A stretch of DNA of 64,000 nt from CALOBA01 sp942491465 (GCA_942491465.1 CALOBA010000073.1:94610-158609), one strand, 5' to 3'; positions 52,435 to 61,258 are shown, numbered from the stretch's first letter. Notes: generated from the sequence alone by a model not told the origin. Translations and numbers: made by a program.

Positions 52435-53001
52435 ATGACCATGATGAAGACTACTTTGGCCGCGTTGGTGCTGGCCGTACTCCTCGGCGGTTGCGCCACT
52501 CAACCCCCCTATCCACCGCTGTCGGAGGGGCTTGAGCCCCAGGACGGCGAGACGGTCGCCGATGCCGAGGCATCGGAGCGGTCGTTGGTGCCGGGTGTCG
52601 GTAAGGATCTGCCGCTGCCGCCGGACCCCAAGTCGCTACCGCCGGCGAGCAAACGGCAGCTCGACATCCGGCTTGCATCGCAGAAGTTCAACTATTTCGA
52701 GGACGACGAGCTGGTCTGGAGCGGGCCCATATCATCCGGTGCCCCGGAGCATCCCACGCCCAAGGGGCGCTTCAGCGTGCTGAGCAAGAACATCAACAAG
52801 CGATCCGGCAGCTACACCAACTCTTTCGACCAGCCGACCCCGATGCCGTATTCGCTCCAGTTCACCGGTCCGTACTTCGTCCATGAGGGTTGGCTGCCCG
52901 GCCATGCCGCATCCCACGGCTGCGTTCGGCTGCGCTACGAGGATGCGCGCTTCGTCTACGCGCGGATACGCGTCGGCGATCGGCTCGTGGTTGCCGATTG
53001 A
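52435..53001 (+). CDS. L,D-transpeptidase lipoprotein (YkuD domain)
   Basis: 188 aa. Signal MKTTLAALVLAVLLGGC ends in a lipobox, so it is anchored in a membrane as a lipoprotein. A Pro-rich linker leads to the YkuD domain: QLDIRLASQKFNYFEDDELV, PISSGAPEHPTPKGRFSVLS, PYFVHEGWLPGHAASHGCVR, LRYEDARFVYARIRVGDRLV. The catalytic Cys is in SHGCVR and the His in HEGW. L,D-transpeptidases form 3-3 peptidoglycan cross-links or attach proteins to the wall. Start ATGs at 52435, 52441 and 52444 are possible. Confidence 0.85.
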   Translation: MTMMKTTLAALVLAVLLGGCATQPPYPPLSEGLEPQDGETVADAEASERSLVPGVGKDLPLPPDPKSLPPASKRQLDIRLASQKFNYFEDDELVWSGPISSGAPEHPTPKGRFSVLSKNINKRSGSYTNSFDQPTPMPYSLQFTGPYFVHEGWLPGHAASHGCVRLRYEDARFVYARIRVGDRLVVAD

Positions 53002-53027
53002 GCCTGCACGCATGTTCGAGGTGACCG

Positions 53028-53678
53028 TCAGCGCTGATCCTTGCCCAGTTCCACGAGGTGATGTAGGACGGCCTGACGCTCCGCACCCTCCAGGCTGCCG
53101 CACTGATTGGCCTCTTGGTGGCGGCGCGTTCCGGCGGCGAAGTCGTCGATCTGTTTGTCGAGATAGCGCGGATACTGGTTGACCAGCGGCGGAACGGCCT
53201 CGGCGGGCCGGCCTTGGCCGTCGTCGCCGTGGCATTCGGCACATCCTTCGTTATAGGCGCGGGTGCCGGCCTCGGCGAAGGCCTGTTTCGACGCATAGGC
53301 GGCGAGGGCATCCGGCGGCGCCTCGTAGGGCCAGAGATTCAACGGCTTCGGGGTCATCCCGGCGATGTGGCCGGCGACGATGGCGATCACCTCGTCGTCG
53401 AAGCGGTAGTTCTTGAAGATCGGGATCATGGGCTTGTTGATCCGCACCTTGTCCTTGAACGCCTTTAGCTGCCGTTCGACATAGCCTTGGGGCAGGCCCG
53501 CGAGGCGCGGATACTTGCCGCCGTCACCACCCATGGCCCGCTCGCCATGGCAGCCGCGGCAGTATTTGAAGACGCCGGGACCCGTCACCTCCGGCTCGGC
53601 GGCGGCGGTGCCGATGCCGCAAAGGCACAGCAGGGTCAGTGACAGGGCTTTGGCGGGTCGCGTGATTCGGTGGTGCAT
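53028..53678 (-). CDS. dihaem cytochrome c4-type protein
   Basis: 216 aa from the ATG at 53678 (GGAG upstream). Signal peptide (LSLTLLCLCGIGTAAAEP), then two c-type haem sites: YCRGCHGERAMGGDGGKYPR and CAECHGDDGQGRPAEAVPPL, each followed by the LAGLPQGYVERQLKAFKD or LVNQYPRYLDKQIDDFAAGT helix that characterises the c4 family. A Met ligand in each domain is plausible (KPMIPIF; the second domain's is less clear). Periplasmic electron carrier. It is followed by xerC on the same strand. Confidence 0.88.
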   Translation of the reverse strand: MHHRITRPAKALSLTLLCLCGIGTAAAEPEVTGPGVFKYCRGCHGERAMGGDGGKYPRLAGLPQGYVERQLKAFKDKVRINKPMIPIFKNYRFDDEVIAIVAGHIAGMTPKPLNLWPYEAPPDALAAYASKQAFAEAGTRAYNEGCAECHGDDGQGRPAEAVPPLVNQYPRYLDKQIDDFAAGTRRHQEANQCGSLEGAERQAVLHHLVELGKDQR

Positions 53679-53788
53679 GGCTGGACTCCGGTGGCCGTCG
53701 GGAACGCCGACCATTATGCCCATGAACGCCCGCCGATCCCCTGACGAATGTCCGCGCGCGTGCGCCTTTGCGGCAGAACGTCAGCAGC

Positions 53789-54757
53789 TCAATCCTCGTC
53801 GGTGGAATCCCGCGGGCGGCGCTTGTGCGCGCGTGGGTGGGCCGCGTCGTAGACCCGGGCCAAGTGCTGGAAGTCCAGATGGGTATAGACCTGGGTGGTG
53901 CTGATGTCGGCATGGCCGAGCAGCTCCTGCACCGCGCGCAGGTCCCCCGAGGATTCCAGCAGATGGCTGGCGAAGGAGTGGCGCAACAGGTGCGGGTGCA
54001 GGTCGCGGCCGGCGGCGCGTTGCCGGGCCCAGGTCTGGAGCCGCGCCTGGACGGTGCGCGGATGGATGCGCCCGCCGCGCTTGCTGACGAACAGGGCCGG
54101 CTCATCGTTGCCGGCGAGCAGGCCGCGGACCTGAAGCCAAGCCCCGACCGCTGCCAGCGCCGCCCGACCGACGGGCACCCGTCGGGTCTTGGCGCCCTTG
54201 CCGGTGACCGTAAGCATCGGGTCTCGGGGATCGATGTCGCGGACGTCGAGGGCGATCAGCTCGGCCAACCGCAGCCCGGATGAGTAGAACAGCTCCACCA
54301 TCGCGGTGTCGCGCAGGCTCAGCGGGTCGTCGCCGCCGCCTTGGTGGGGGCCGGCGTCCAGCAGTGCGGAGAGCTGGTCGGCGTCGAAGGTGGTGGGCAG
54401 CTTTTGCCCGGTCTTCGGTGCGCGCACCCCGGCGGCCGGATCGAGCTTGGCCCGGCCCTCGCGCATCAGCCAGCCGAACAGCGTGCGCATCGCCGAGAGT
54501 TCGCGGGCGATGGTCTTGCCGCCGATCCCGGCGCGGTGCCTGCCGGCGATGTACTGGCGCACCTGGGGTTCGCGCAGCGCGGGCCAGTCGCCGATGCCCT
54601 GGCGACGCCGCCAGTCCAGCAGGCGCTCCAGATCGCGCCGATAGCTGGACAGGGTCCTCTCGGAGAGGCGGCGCTCATGCGCCAGGTGGCCGAAGAATGC
54701 CTCCAGCGTCGGGTCGGGCTCCGCCGGGGGTGGGCTGGGCGACGGTGTGCCGGACAA
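53789..54757 (-). CDS. xerC: tyrosine recombinase XerC
   Basis: 322 aa from a TTG at 54757, just after the DUF2452 stop (54762). Core-binding domain: LEAFFGHLAHERRLSERTLS, SYRRDLERLLDWRRRQGIGD. Catalytic domain: LFYSSGLRLAELIALDVRDI (Arg), VTGKGAKTRRVPVG (Lys), HLLRHSFASHLLESSGDLRA (His, Arg), LLGHADISTTQVYTHLDFQH (His, Tyr). With XerD it resolves chromosome dimers at dif. The translational coupling with DUF2452 suggests co-transcription. Confidence 0.92.
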   Translation of the reverse strand: MSGTPSPSPPPAEPDPTLEAFFGHLAHERRLSERTLSSYRRDLERLLDWRRRQGIGDWPALREPQVRQYIAGRHRAGIGGKTIARELSAMRTLFGWLMREGRAKLDPAAGVRAPKTGQKLPTTFDADQLSALLDAGPHQGGGDDPLSLRDTAMVELFYSSGLRLAELIALDVRDIDPRDPMLTVTGKGAKTRRVPVGRAALAAVGAWLQVRGLLAGNDEPALFVSKRGGRIHPRTVQARLQTWARQRAAGRDLHPHLLRHSFASHLLESSGDLRAVQELLGHADISTTQVYTHLDFQHLARVYDAAHPRAHKRRPRDSTDED

Positions 54758-54761
54758 GCGC

Positions 54762-55262
54762 TCAATCCGTCCCGTCGAGGCCGATGCGCAACAGCTGCCC
54801 CACCAGTTCGCCGGTCTTGTCCTCCTGCTCCAGGCGCTCTGCCGGGGTCCAACTGTAGTCCGCCTCCAGCCGGTAGGAGCCGACGAAGGCATCGGGCGGG
54901 CTGTCGCGCCAGTCCGCCGGTGACAGCATCGAGAAGTAGGTCTCGCCGCCTTGCTTGCGATAGAGATGATAGGTCTTGCCCGGGATGCGCTTGAAGGTGC
55001 AGCGCGCCTGGGTCAGGGACTGCTCGTCGCGGGCCTCGCTCAGGACCTTGCGCGCCTCGGCCTGCAACGACTTGATCTGGTCGGCGATGACGCGCAGCTT
55101 CGCCCCAGTGCGGGCGTTGAGCATGGCGTCGGCGCGGCGCACCTCCTCGGCCAGGTCCGGGGCGTGGAAGGCCGGGGCGAGGCGGCTGACCGGGTAGGGC
55201 GCGCTGTGCTCGGGGCCGTCGTGCAGCGGGGCAGACGGGCCGGTCTGGTCGGTGTCGGACAT
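54762..55262 (-). CDS. DUF2452 domain protein
   Basis: 166 aa: FHAPDLAEEVRRADAMLNAR, TGAKLRVIADQIKSLQAEAR, then FKRIPGKTYHLYRKQGGETY, FSMLSPADWRDSPPDAFVGS, YRLEADYSWTPAERL. The KTYHLY…YFSMLSPxDW…GSYRLExDxSWTP pattern is DUF2452. Function unknown. It precedes xerC by four bases, and an FNR-type regulator gene lies upstream on the same strand. Confidence 0.85.
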   Translation of the reverse strand: MSDTDQTGPSAPLHDGPEHSAPYPVSRLAPAFHAPDLAEEVRRADAMLNARTGAKLRVIADQIKSLQAEARKVLSEARDEQSLTQARCTFKRIPGKTYHLYRKQGGETYFSMLSPADWRDSPPDAFVGSYRLEADYSWTPAERLEQEDKTGELVGQLLRIGLDGTD

Positions 55263-55309
55263 GGTCGAGGGGCCTTGAATGGGTGGGGTTGGGCCGCGGC
55301 GACCGCGGC

Positions 55310-56017
55310 TCAGTCCTCGGCGATCCGGCGCAGGTTCGGGATGTCGAGCAGGAACAGGTTCGGCCGCGACTCCACCAGCAGGCTCTCGCGCTTGAACCCG
55401 GCGATGGTGCGGCTGGCGGTCTCGGTGGTGATGCCGAGCATGGCGCCCATGTCCTCGCGGCTAAACAGCTCGCACTCGCTGGACGCGCGGTCGCGCACCA
55501 GGCGGAGCAGCAGTCGGGCCACACGCTGGCGGGCGGAGCCGGTGGACAGCTCGGTCAGCCAGGCGTCGGCCTCGCTGAGCGCCCGCTGCCAGCGCTGCAT
55601 CAGCTCGCGGTGCAGGCTCGGGTTGTCGCGGCTGAGGTTCTGCACCACCCGGGTCGGGAAGCGGCAGACCTCGGAGGGCTGCAGCGCGACGGCGTCATGC
55701 TGGTAGGGATCACCGAGCAAGGACTCCAGGCCGAGCACGTCGGTGCTGCGGGCGAGGCGGACGATGCGCTGGCTGCCGTCGGCCAGATACTGCACCAGCT
55801 TCAGTGCGCCGGTGCGCACCGTGAACATGTAGTCGCCTTTGCCGCCGGCCTGGTAGAGGGAGGTGCCGGGCTTGAGCGTGAACTGATCGATGGGGTCGTG
55901 GATGCTGTTGAAATCATCTGCGTCCAGTCCGGCGAAGAGCGCGGTAGTTCGCAGCGCGCAGTTGGCGCAATCTGCCTCTCCGGCCCACGCCTCGCGTAGG
56001 GTAACGTTCTTGACCAT
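55310..56017 (-). CDS. Crp/Fnr-family regulator, FNR type with reduced Cys set
   Basis: 235 aa. N-terminal GEADCANCALRTTALFAGLD has a CxxC pair, but the third N-terminal Cys of FNR is missing; one later Cys is present (SEVCRFPTR). A cyclic-nucleotide-like domain follows (GTSLYQAGGKGDYMFTVRTG). The helix-turn-helix FSREDMGAMLGITTETASRT IAGF keeps Glu-x-x-Ser-Arg, the residues with which FNR reads TTGAT. It may control the FNR-like site at 52376. With only three candidate Cys it might bind a different cluster or sense by other means. Confidence 0.85.
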   Translation of the reverse strand: MVKNVTLREAWAGEADCANCALRTTALFAGLDADDFNSIHDPIDQFTLKPGTSLYQAGGKGDYMFTVRTGALKLVQYLADGSQRIVRLARSTDVLGLESLLGDPYQHDAVALQPSEVCRFPTRVVQNLSRDNPSLHRELMQRWQRALSEADAWLTELSTGSARQRVARLLLRLVRDRASSECELFSREDMGAMLGITTETASRTIAGFKRESLLVESRPNLFLLDIPNLRRIAED

Positions 56018-56250
56018 GCGGGATTGTTGAACCTATTCGCTGCGCTCGGGTACTGGTCCCGAAGTGTAACCGATTTCCGGATGACGATTCGCGTTGCATC
56101 CCTGCCCGAAACATGTATGCGCACGGCGCGTCCGGGCAGTGGGGCGATGCGGAGGTTATGATGGCGGCTATCCCGCAGGGTTCCCGGTGGCGTTTCCGAC
56201 CAGGCCCGCCCCCTGCGCAATCCCGTTCGTGCTGCATCATCCGTTTTGCC

Positions 56251-58164
56251 ATGTCGCTGCTATCGCTTCGCTCCCTCTCCCTCAGCTACGGCGCCGCGCC
56301 GCTGCTCCATCAGGTCGATCTTGAGATCGACCGCAACGAGCGCGTCTGTCTGCTCGGCCGCAACGGTACCGGCAAGTCGACGCTGCTGCGGCTGGTGGCC
56401 GGCGACATCCAGCCGGACGGCGGGGAGCTGCGCTTGGGCGACGGTGTGCGGGTCTCGCGACTGGCCCAGGAGGCCCCGGCGGACGGCGACCAGCGGGTGC
56501 TGGAGGTGGTCGCCGGCGGGCTCGGCGAGCTGGGTCGGTTGGTCGGCGAGTATTACCGCTTGAGCCACGGCATGGATGCCGATGTGGACGGGGCCGCGCT
56601 CCAGCGCCTGGCGGTCATCCAGCAACGCCTGGAGGCCGATGGCGGCTGGGAGATCGAGCAGCGCGCCGAACGGGTGGTGTCCCGGCTCGGCCTGGACGCC
56701 GACCTGCCCTATGCCACCCTATCCGGCGGGCTGCGTCGGCGGGTCATGCTCGCCCGTGCGCTGATCACCGAGCCCGACCTGCTGCTGCTCGACGAGCCCA
56801 CCAACCATCTGGATATCGAGACCATCGCTTGGCTGGAAGACTTCCTGATCGGCTTTCGGGGCTCGCTGTTGTTCGTCACCCATGACCGGCGCTTCCTGCG
56901 CCGTCTGGCGACCCGCATCCTGGAGCTGGACCGCGGCCGGCTCACCGACTGGCCCGGGGACTACGACAACTATCTGCGCCGGCGCGAGGAGCGCGCCCAT
57001 GCCGAGGCCCGGGAGAACGAGCGCTTCGACAAGCGCCTGGCCGAAGAAGAGGTCTGGATTCGCCAGGGCATCAAGGCCCGGCGCACCCGCAACGAGGGCC
57101 GGGTGCGGGCGCTCAAGGACATGCGCGAGCAGCGCCGCGAGCGTCGCGACCAGATCGGCAAGGCCCGGCTGCGGCTCGACAGCGCCGATCGCAGCGGCAA
57201 GCTGGTCATCGAGGCCGAGGGCGTCGACTTCGCCTGGGGCGACACCCCCATCGTCCGGGGACTCGACACCCTGATCCTGCGCGGCGACCGGGTCGGCATC
57301 ATCGGCCCGAACGGGGCCGGCAAGTCCACGCTGCTCAAGCTGCTGCTCGGCGATCTGCAGCCGAGCGCCGGGCGCATCCGCCACGGCACCAACCTGCGCA
57401 TCGCCTACTTCGATCAGCTGCGCGCCCAGCTCGACCCGGCCAAGAGCGTGCGCGACAACCTCGCCGGCGGCAGCGACCAGATCGAGATCGGCGGCGCCAG
57501 CAAGCACGTCCTGTCCTATCTGAAGGACTTCCTGTTCACCCCCGACCGGGCCCAGCAGCCGGTCTCGGCCCTGTCCGGCGGCGAGCGCAACCGGCTGCTG
57601 CTCGCCCGGCTGTTCACCCAGCCCGCCAACCTGCTGGTGCTCGACGAGCCCACCAACGACCTCGACGCCGAGACCCTGGAACTGCTCGAGGAACTGCTGC
57701 TGGGCTTCGACGGCACGCTGCTGCTGGTCAGCCACGATCGTGACCTGCTCGACAACGTGGTCACCGCAAGCCTGGTGCTGGAGGGCGACGGCCGCATCGG
57801 CGACTACATCGGCGGCTACTCCGACTGGCTGCGTCAGCGCCCGCCGCCGCGACCCGCGGATGCCTCGGAGAAGGCAAAGCGGGCCTTGCCCGCCCCCGCC
57901 GAGCGCCCGCGCAAGACCGCCACCAAGCTCAGCTACAAGGATCAACGCGCGTTGGAGCAACTGCCGGCGCAGATCGAGGCCCTGGAGACCGAGCAGGCCG
58001 CGCTGCACGAGCGGCTGGCCGACCCGGCGCTGTACCAGGGCGACGGCAGCGAGGTCACCGCCGCCACGGCGCGCATGCAGGCCCTGGAGGCCGAGCTGGC
58101 CGACTGCTATGAGCGCTGGGAAGACCTGGAGGCGCGCCAGGAGCAGGCCGCCGGCAACGCATGA
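56251..58164 (+). CDS. uup: ABC-F ATPase Uup
   Basis: 637 aa from the ATG at 56251; the frame is open upstream but unrelated. Two ABC domains without membrane parts: first Walker A GRNGTGKSTLLRLVAGD, signature LSGGLRRRVMLARAL, Walker B LLLLDEPTNHLDIETIAWLE; second Walker A GPNGAGKSTLLKLLLGD, signature LSGGERNRLLLARL, Walker B LLVLDEPTNDLDAETLELLE. The linker is basic (RQGIKARRTRNEGRVRALKD), and the C-terminus is a coiled coil (IEALETEQAALHERLADPAL). Uup-type ABC-F proteins act on ribosomes or DNA. The next gene overlaps by four bases. Confidence 0.92.
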   Translation: MSLLSLRSLSLSYGAAPLLHQVDLEIDRNERVCLLGRNGTGKSTLLRLVAGDIQPDGGELRLGDGVRVSRLAQEAPADGDQRVLEVVAGGLGELGRLVGEYYRLSHGMDADVDGAALQRLAVIQQRLEADGGWEIEQRAERVVSRLGLDADLPYATLSGGLRRRVMLARALITEPDLLLLDEPTNHLDIETIAWLEDFLIGFRGSLLFVTHDRRFLRRLATRILELDRGRLTDWPGDYDNYLRRREERAHAEARENERFDKRLAEEEVWIRQGIKARRTRNEGRVRALKDMREQRRERRDQIGKARLRLDSADRSGKLVIEAEGVDFAWGDTPIVRGLDTLILRGDRVGIIGPNGAGKSTLLKLLLGDLQPSAGRIRHGTNLRIAYFDQLRAQLDPAKSVRDNLAGGSDQIEIGGASKHVLSYLKDFLFTPDRAQQPVSALSGGERNRLLLARLFTQPANLLVLDEPTNDLDAETLELLEELLLGFDGTLLLVSHDRDLLDNVVTASLVLEGDGRIGDYIGGYSDWLRQRPPPRPADASEKAKRALPAPAERPRKTATKLSYKDQRALEQLPAQIEALETEQAALHERLADPALYQGDGSEVTAATARMQALEAELADCYERWEDLEARQEQAAGNA

Positions 58165-58805
58165 CCGCGGGGTCTTCGCCGCCCATGCAGCCCCGACCAC
58201 CAAAGGTGTTCTGCATCGGTCTGTCGAAGACCGCCACCACCAGCCTCACCGAGGCGCTGAAGATGCTCGGCCTGGACGCCGTGCACTGGCACGCCACCAA
58301 GCACGCCTTTCGCTACACCGACCACGGCATCGCCATCGATTGGCCCCTGTTCGACCGCCACGACGCCTTCGCCGACACCCCCATCGCGCGCATCTATCCC
58401 GAGCTGGACCGGCGCTACCCCGGCGCCCGCTTCATCCTCACCCTGCGCGACCCCGAGCGCTGGCTGCGCTCGTTTGCAGACCAATTCGCCGGCGGCGGCC
58501 TCGACCCGTTCTCCGCCCAGCTCCACCGCGACCTCTACGGCACCGACCGCTTCGACGCGAGCCTGTGCCGGGCCGCCTTCGCCCGCCATACCGAGCAGGC
58601 CCGCGCCCACTTCGCCACGCGCCCCGAGGCCCTGCTGGAGATGGACATCGGCGCCGGCGACGGCTGGGGGCCGCTGTGCGCCTTCCTCGATCTGCCGCAG
58701 CCGCGCCAACCGTTCCCGCGCCGCTTCAGTCGCGCCGAGCGCCGCGAGACCCTCGGCTACCGGCTGCGCGCCGCCTGGCGGCGGCGCTTCGCCCCGACCG
58801 ATTGA
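58161..58805 (+). CDS. sulfotransferase-family protein
   Basis: 214 aa, ATG overlapping the uup stop (ATGA). PKVFCIGLSKTATTSLTEAL is the 5'-phosphosulfate-binding loop; FILTLRDPERWLRSFADQF is the 3'-phosphate-binding motif. The rest (YPELDRRYPGARF, RFSRAERRETLGYRL) fits the P-loop sulfotransferase superfamily, close to types that also occur in eukaryotes and some proteobacteria. It would transfer sulfate from PAPS to an unknown acceptor. Coupling with uup is positional only. Confidence 0.8.
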   Translation: MTAGSSPPMQPRPPKVFCIGLSKTATTSLTEALKMLGLDAVHWHATKHAFRYTDHGIAIDWPLFDRHDAFADTPIARIYPELDRRYPGARFILTLRDPERWLRSFADQFAGGGLDPFSAQLHRDLYGTDRFDASLCRAAFARHTEQARAHFATRPEALLEMDIGAGDGWGPLCAFLDLPQPRQPFPRRFSRAERRETLGYRLRAAWRRRFAPTD

Positions 58806-58994
58806 GCGACGCCGACCGTCCGTCGTTTGGCCCTTACCAAGCGCGCCGGCCTGGTCTATAGCGTCAGTGCATGGCCGGTGTTAATGGCGCCTTTGCGCAC
58901 CGGCCTGCGCAACCGAAACGGCACCCGACGTCGATGACGTCTGCCGCTTCATCGGCTTTGCAATCGCTCGACGACGACCGCTGTCGCCGCCGCC

Positions 58995-59101
58995 CTTAGT
59001 CAAGGTTCAGAAACAAGTGGTGCAGACGCAACCGTGAAACGGCCAATCCAAAGGCACCGCGAGCGGGCGTCTGAACCACTTGTTTTTGAACCGATCCTTA
59101 G
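58995..59101. repeat. short inverted-repeat (MITE-like) element, 107-bp form
   Basis: CTTAGTCAAGGTTCAGAAAC … GTGGTGCAGACGC at the left and GCGTCTGAACCAC … TTTTTGAACCGATCCTTAG at the right are imperfect inverted repeats of about 33 bp. Related partial copies lie at 39911, 47008 and 51241, and a diverged trace near 12951. No coding capacity. Confidence 0.75.
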
Positions 59102-59131
59102 CGTCAAGCCATCGCCAAGAGGCATCGCCCC

Positions 59132-59488
59132 ATGTTGACGTTGCGCCCGGACCAATACCAAGCCTTGGGACAAGTGTCTCTCGACGCCTTCGTCGCGGAG
59201 ATGGAGCGGCACCTGCGCCAGCGTTTCCCCCAGGCCTGCGCCGACCTCGGCGAGCCGGGACTGCGCGCGCTGATCCACGACGGCATCGACCGTGGCGCCG
59301 GCTACGGCATCACCGACACGAGCGACCTGCGCCGCTGGCTGGAGTACCTCGTGCGCTTCGGCCGCGACTTCGGCCTCCACGCCAATAGCTGGGCGAGGCC
59401 CCATCTGATGGACAAGGCCCTGGACGGCACCGGCAAGATGGATGCGCTGGACGCCTACGACCTGTTCGTGCTGACCCTGGAGAACTAG
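59132..59488 (+). CDS. 118-aa T6SS effector-associated protein
   Basis: A homologue of the minus-strand 119-aa protein at 19108. Shared features: start MLTLRPDQYQALGQVSLDAF, central IHDGIDRGAGYGITDTSDLR, and LVRFGRDFGLHANSW (GRDF motif). It lies 3 bp before a gene of unknown function at 59492, just as the other copy directly precedes a lipase effector. The repeated layout suggests a dedicated chaperone or adaptor for the next gene's product. Not a family I can name. Confidence 0.55.
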   Translation: MLTLRPDQYQALGQVSLDAFVAEMERHLRQRFPQACADLGEPGLRALIHDGIDRGAGYGITDTSDLRRWLEYLVRFGRDFGLHANSWARPHLMDKALDGTGKMDALDAYDLFVLTLEN

Positions 59489-59491
59489 GCC

Positions 59492-60502
59492 ATGGGCTCC
59501 CACACCGATGCCGCGACCTGTCGCAACCGCCGCGCCACAAGGCCGCTGAACCAATCCGCCGTCGCCGCGGCCAATGCGGCGCAGCCGTCCTGCGGCAGCT
59601 ACCCCGAGCGCAAGCGCTGGATGGACGCCTACATCGCCGCCGGCGGAGCCTGGGAGTGCGCCTGCCCCGACGGTCGTGCACCGAGCGACCCGGCGCAGCC
59701 CTGCGGCGGGGCAACGCCGACCTGCACCATCACATCGCAGACCGTCGCCACCAGGCCCGCAAACCGGGCGCGCACGCGCATCGGCGTCGGCGAAGAGGTC
59801 CGCCTGACGGTCAGCCCCGGGCCCGCCGGCTGGGCCATCACCAGCGGCACCGGCAGCCTCAGCCCGAGCACCGGTCGGCACAACAGCGTGCGCTACACCG
59901 CCGGCGACACCGCCGGCAATGTCACCATCACCGCAACCGCCGCGTCCGGCTGCACCTGCATAGTGACCCTGACGGTGGTCGCGCCCGACAGTTGGACCAT
60001 GCAGCGCCAGACCGGCACCAACCTCAAGCACACCCTTAACCGGCCCGACTGCGGCTGGTGCGGCACCATGTTCGTGCATCCGAACGACGTCAACTTCTAC
60101 AACGTCGAGGTCCGCGAACTCGACTCCCAGTGCGTGGCCACCGGCTCGCACAGCGGCTTCGCCGGCGTCTGGCACGGCAGCTATCCCCTGCCGGATCGGG
60201 CCGGTCCCTGGTGCACCATCACCATGGCCAATCACACCGACACCGACGGGTCCAAGGTCAATCTGCGCGACAACATCTATTCCGGCGATCCGGGTGCAGC
60301 CGCCACCGGTGCCGCGCCGCCGTTCACCGCAGGCGACCACCGCTTCCCGGTGGTCTGGCAATGGCACGTCGCCGCCGGGACGGCGCACAACTTCGCCAGC
60401 GTCGCGCAGGAGGCCGAGATCTTTGCCGACGGACGCTGCCAGATGCGCAAGGGCGGCAACAGCGAGCAGACCCAACACAGCGATCCGACGAGCGCATGCT
60501 AG
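59492..60502 (+). CDS. hypothetical cargo-like protein with Ig-like domain
   Basis: 336 aa. The N-terminal 90 residues are Cys-containing (CGSYPERKRWMDAYIAAGGA, WECACPDGRAP). Residues about 90–165 look like a bacterial Ig-like repeat (GVGEEVRLTVSPGPAGWAIT, SVRYTAGDTAGNVTITATAA). The C-terminal part (LNRPDCGWCGTMFVHPNDVN, FYNVEVRELDSQCVATGSHS, AGTAHNFASVAQEAEIFADG) is unfamiliar. No signal peptide is visible. Adjacent to the T6SS-associated small protein, it is a candidate secreted cargo, but no toxin motif was identified. Confidence 0.55.
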   Translation: MGSHTDAATCRNRRATRPLNQSAVAAANAAQPSCGSYPERKRWMDAYIAAGGAWECACPDGRAPSDPAQPCGGATPTCTITSQTVATRPANRARTRIGVGEEVRLTVSPGPAGWAITSGTGSLSPSTGRHNSVRYTAGDTAGNVTITATAASGCTCIVTLTVVAPDSWTMQRQTGTNLKHTLNRPDCGWCGTMFVHPNDVNFYNVEVRELDSQCVATGSHSGFAGVWHGSYPLPDRAGPWCTITMANHTDTDGSKVNLRDNIYSGDPGAAATGAAPPFTAGDHRFPVVWQWHVAAGTAHNFASVAQEAEIFADGRCQMRKGGNSEQTQHSDPTSAC

Positions 60503-61153
60503 ATGCATCATCGGGTCGGCATCATCCTTCTGTCGGCGCTGGTGGTGCTCGTATCACCCCCCTGCGCCAAAGCCCCGAGGCCCGAAACGATGTCCGACAA
60601 CCAAGCCTTCTTGCAGACCGCGCGGGACGCCGCCGCCCAATTCCGGGCCCGTAAGGACCCGGATGCGCTCACCCGGGTCGTCGAGGCCCTGGAGAACGTA
60701 CAGTGGCGCGAGCCGCTGCACCTGCCCGAGCGCCGTCGGCTGCGGCACGCGGCACTCGACGGCTGGCTGCACCTCGTCGCGCTCGTCGACGACGCCCTCG
60801 ACCCGAACTTCGACCCCGCCCAGGTGCCCCAGATCGGCGTACAGCCGCCGCCGACGGCGAGCGGCATCGTCTACCCGCCGGGCGTCGACCCGGCGCTGAT
60901 CGACGACCCGGACAGCCGCGCCCGCTACGCACAGGCCGTCGCCGACAACACCGCCTACGCCGAGCAGTATCGTCTGCAGAGCCGCCTGCAACGCCTGCAG
61001 GAGCGCATCCTCGAGGCCTGTTCGGCCTTCATCCAAGACGGCTACAGCGGCGATCCCAACGACCACGGCGAGGCGTCGACAGCGATCCAGGCGGCCATCA
61101 AGACCCCCAAGCGCCGCGCCGAACTCTTATCGCTGCTGAGCGCCGCGCCCTAG
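60503..61153 (+). CDS. hypothetical exported protein
   Basis: 216 aa. Begins MHHRVGIILLSALVVLVSPP, a signal-like hydrophobic segment, then a charged helical body: FLQTARDAAAQFRARKDPDA, LTRVVEALENVQWREPLHLP, NTAYAEQYRLQSRLQRLQER, TPKRRAELLSLLSAAP. It begins directly after the previous stop (60502), so it is co-transcribed with it. As the last gene in a group that resembles an effector module, an immunity or accessory role is possible but untested. Confidence 0.55.
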   Translation: MHHRVGIILLSALVVLVSPPCAKAPRPETMSDNQAFLQTARDAAAQFRARKDPDALTRVVEALENVQWREPLHLPERRRLRHAALDGWLHLVALVDDALDPNFDPAQVPQIGVQPPPTASGIVYPPGVDPALIDDPDSRARYAQAVADNTAYAEQYRLQSRLQRLQERILEACSAFIQDGYSGDPNDHGEASTAIQAAIKTPKRRAELLSLLSAAP

Positions 61154-61192
61154 CGCGCCCAGGCGACGACAGCCTTCGCCCGGGAGCGCTTT

Positions 61193-61258
61193 GTGGGAGC
61201 GGCTTCCAGCCGCGACTCGGCTCGCGCGGCGACCGTCGCGGCTGGAAGCCGCTCCCAC
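61193..61258. repeat. long REP/BIME palindrome
   Basis: GTGGGAGCGGCTTCCAGCCG CGA is repeated as its exact reverse complement after a 20-nt spacer, giving a 23-bp perfect stem. The sequence is of the dispersed REP type seen in many gammaproteobacteria. It follows the previous gene by 39 bp and may stabilise or terminate its transcript. Confidence 0.8.
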
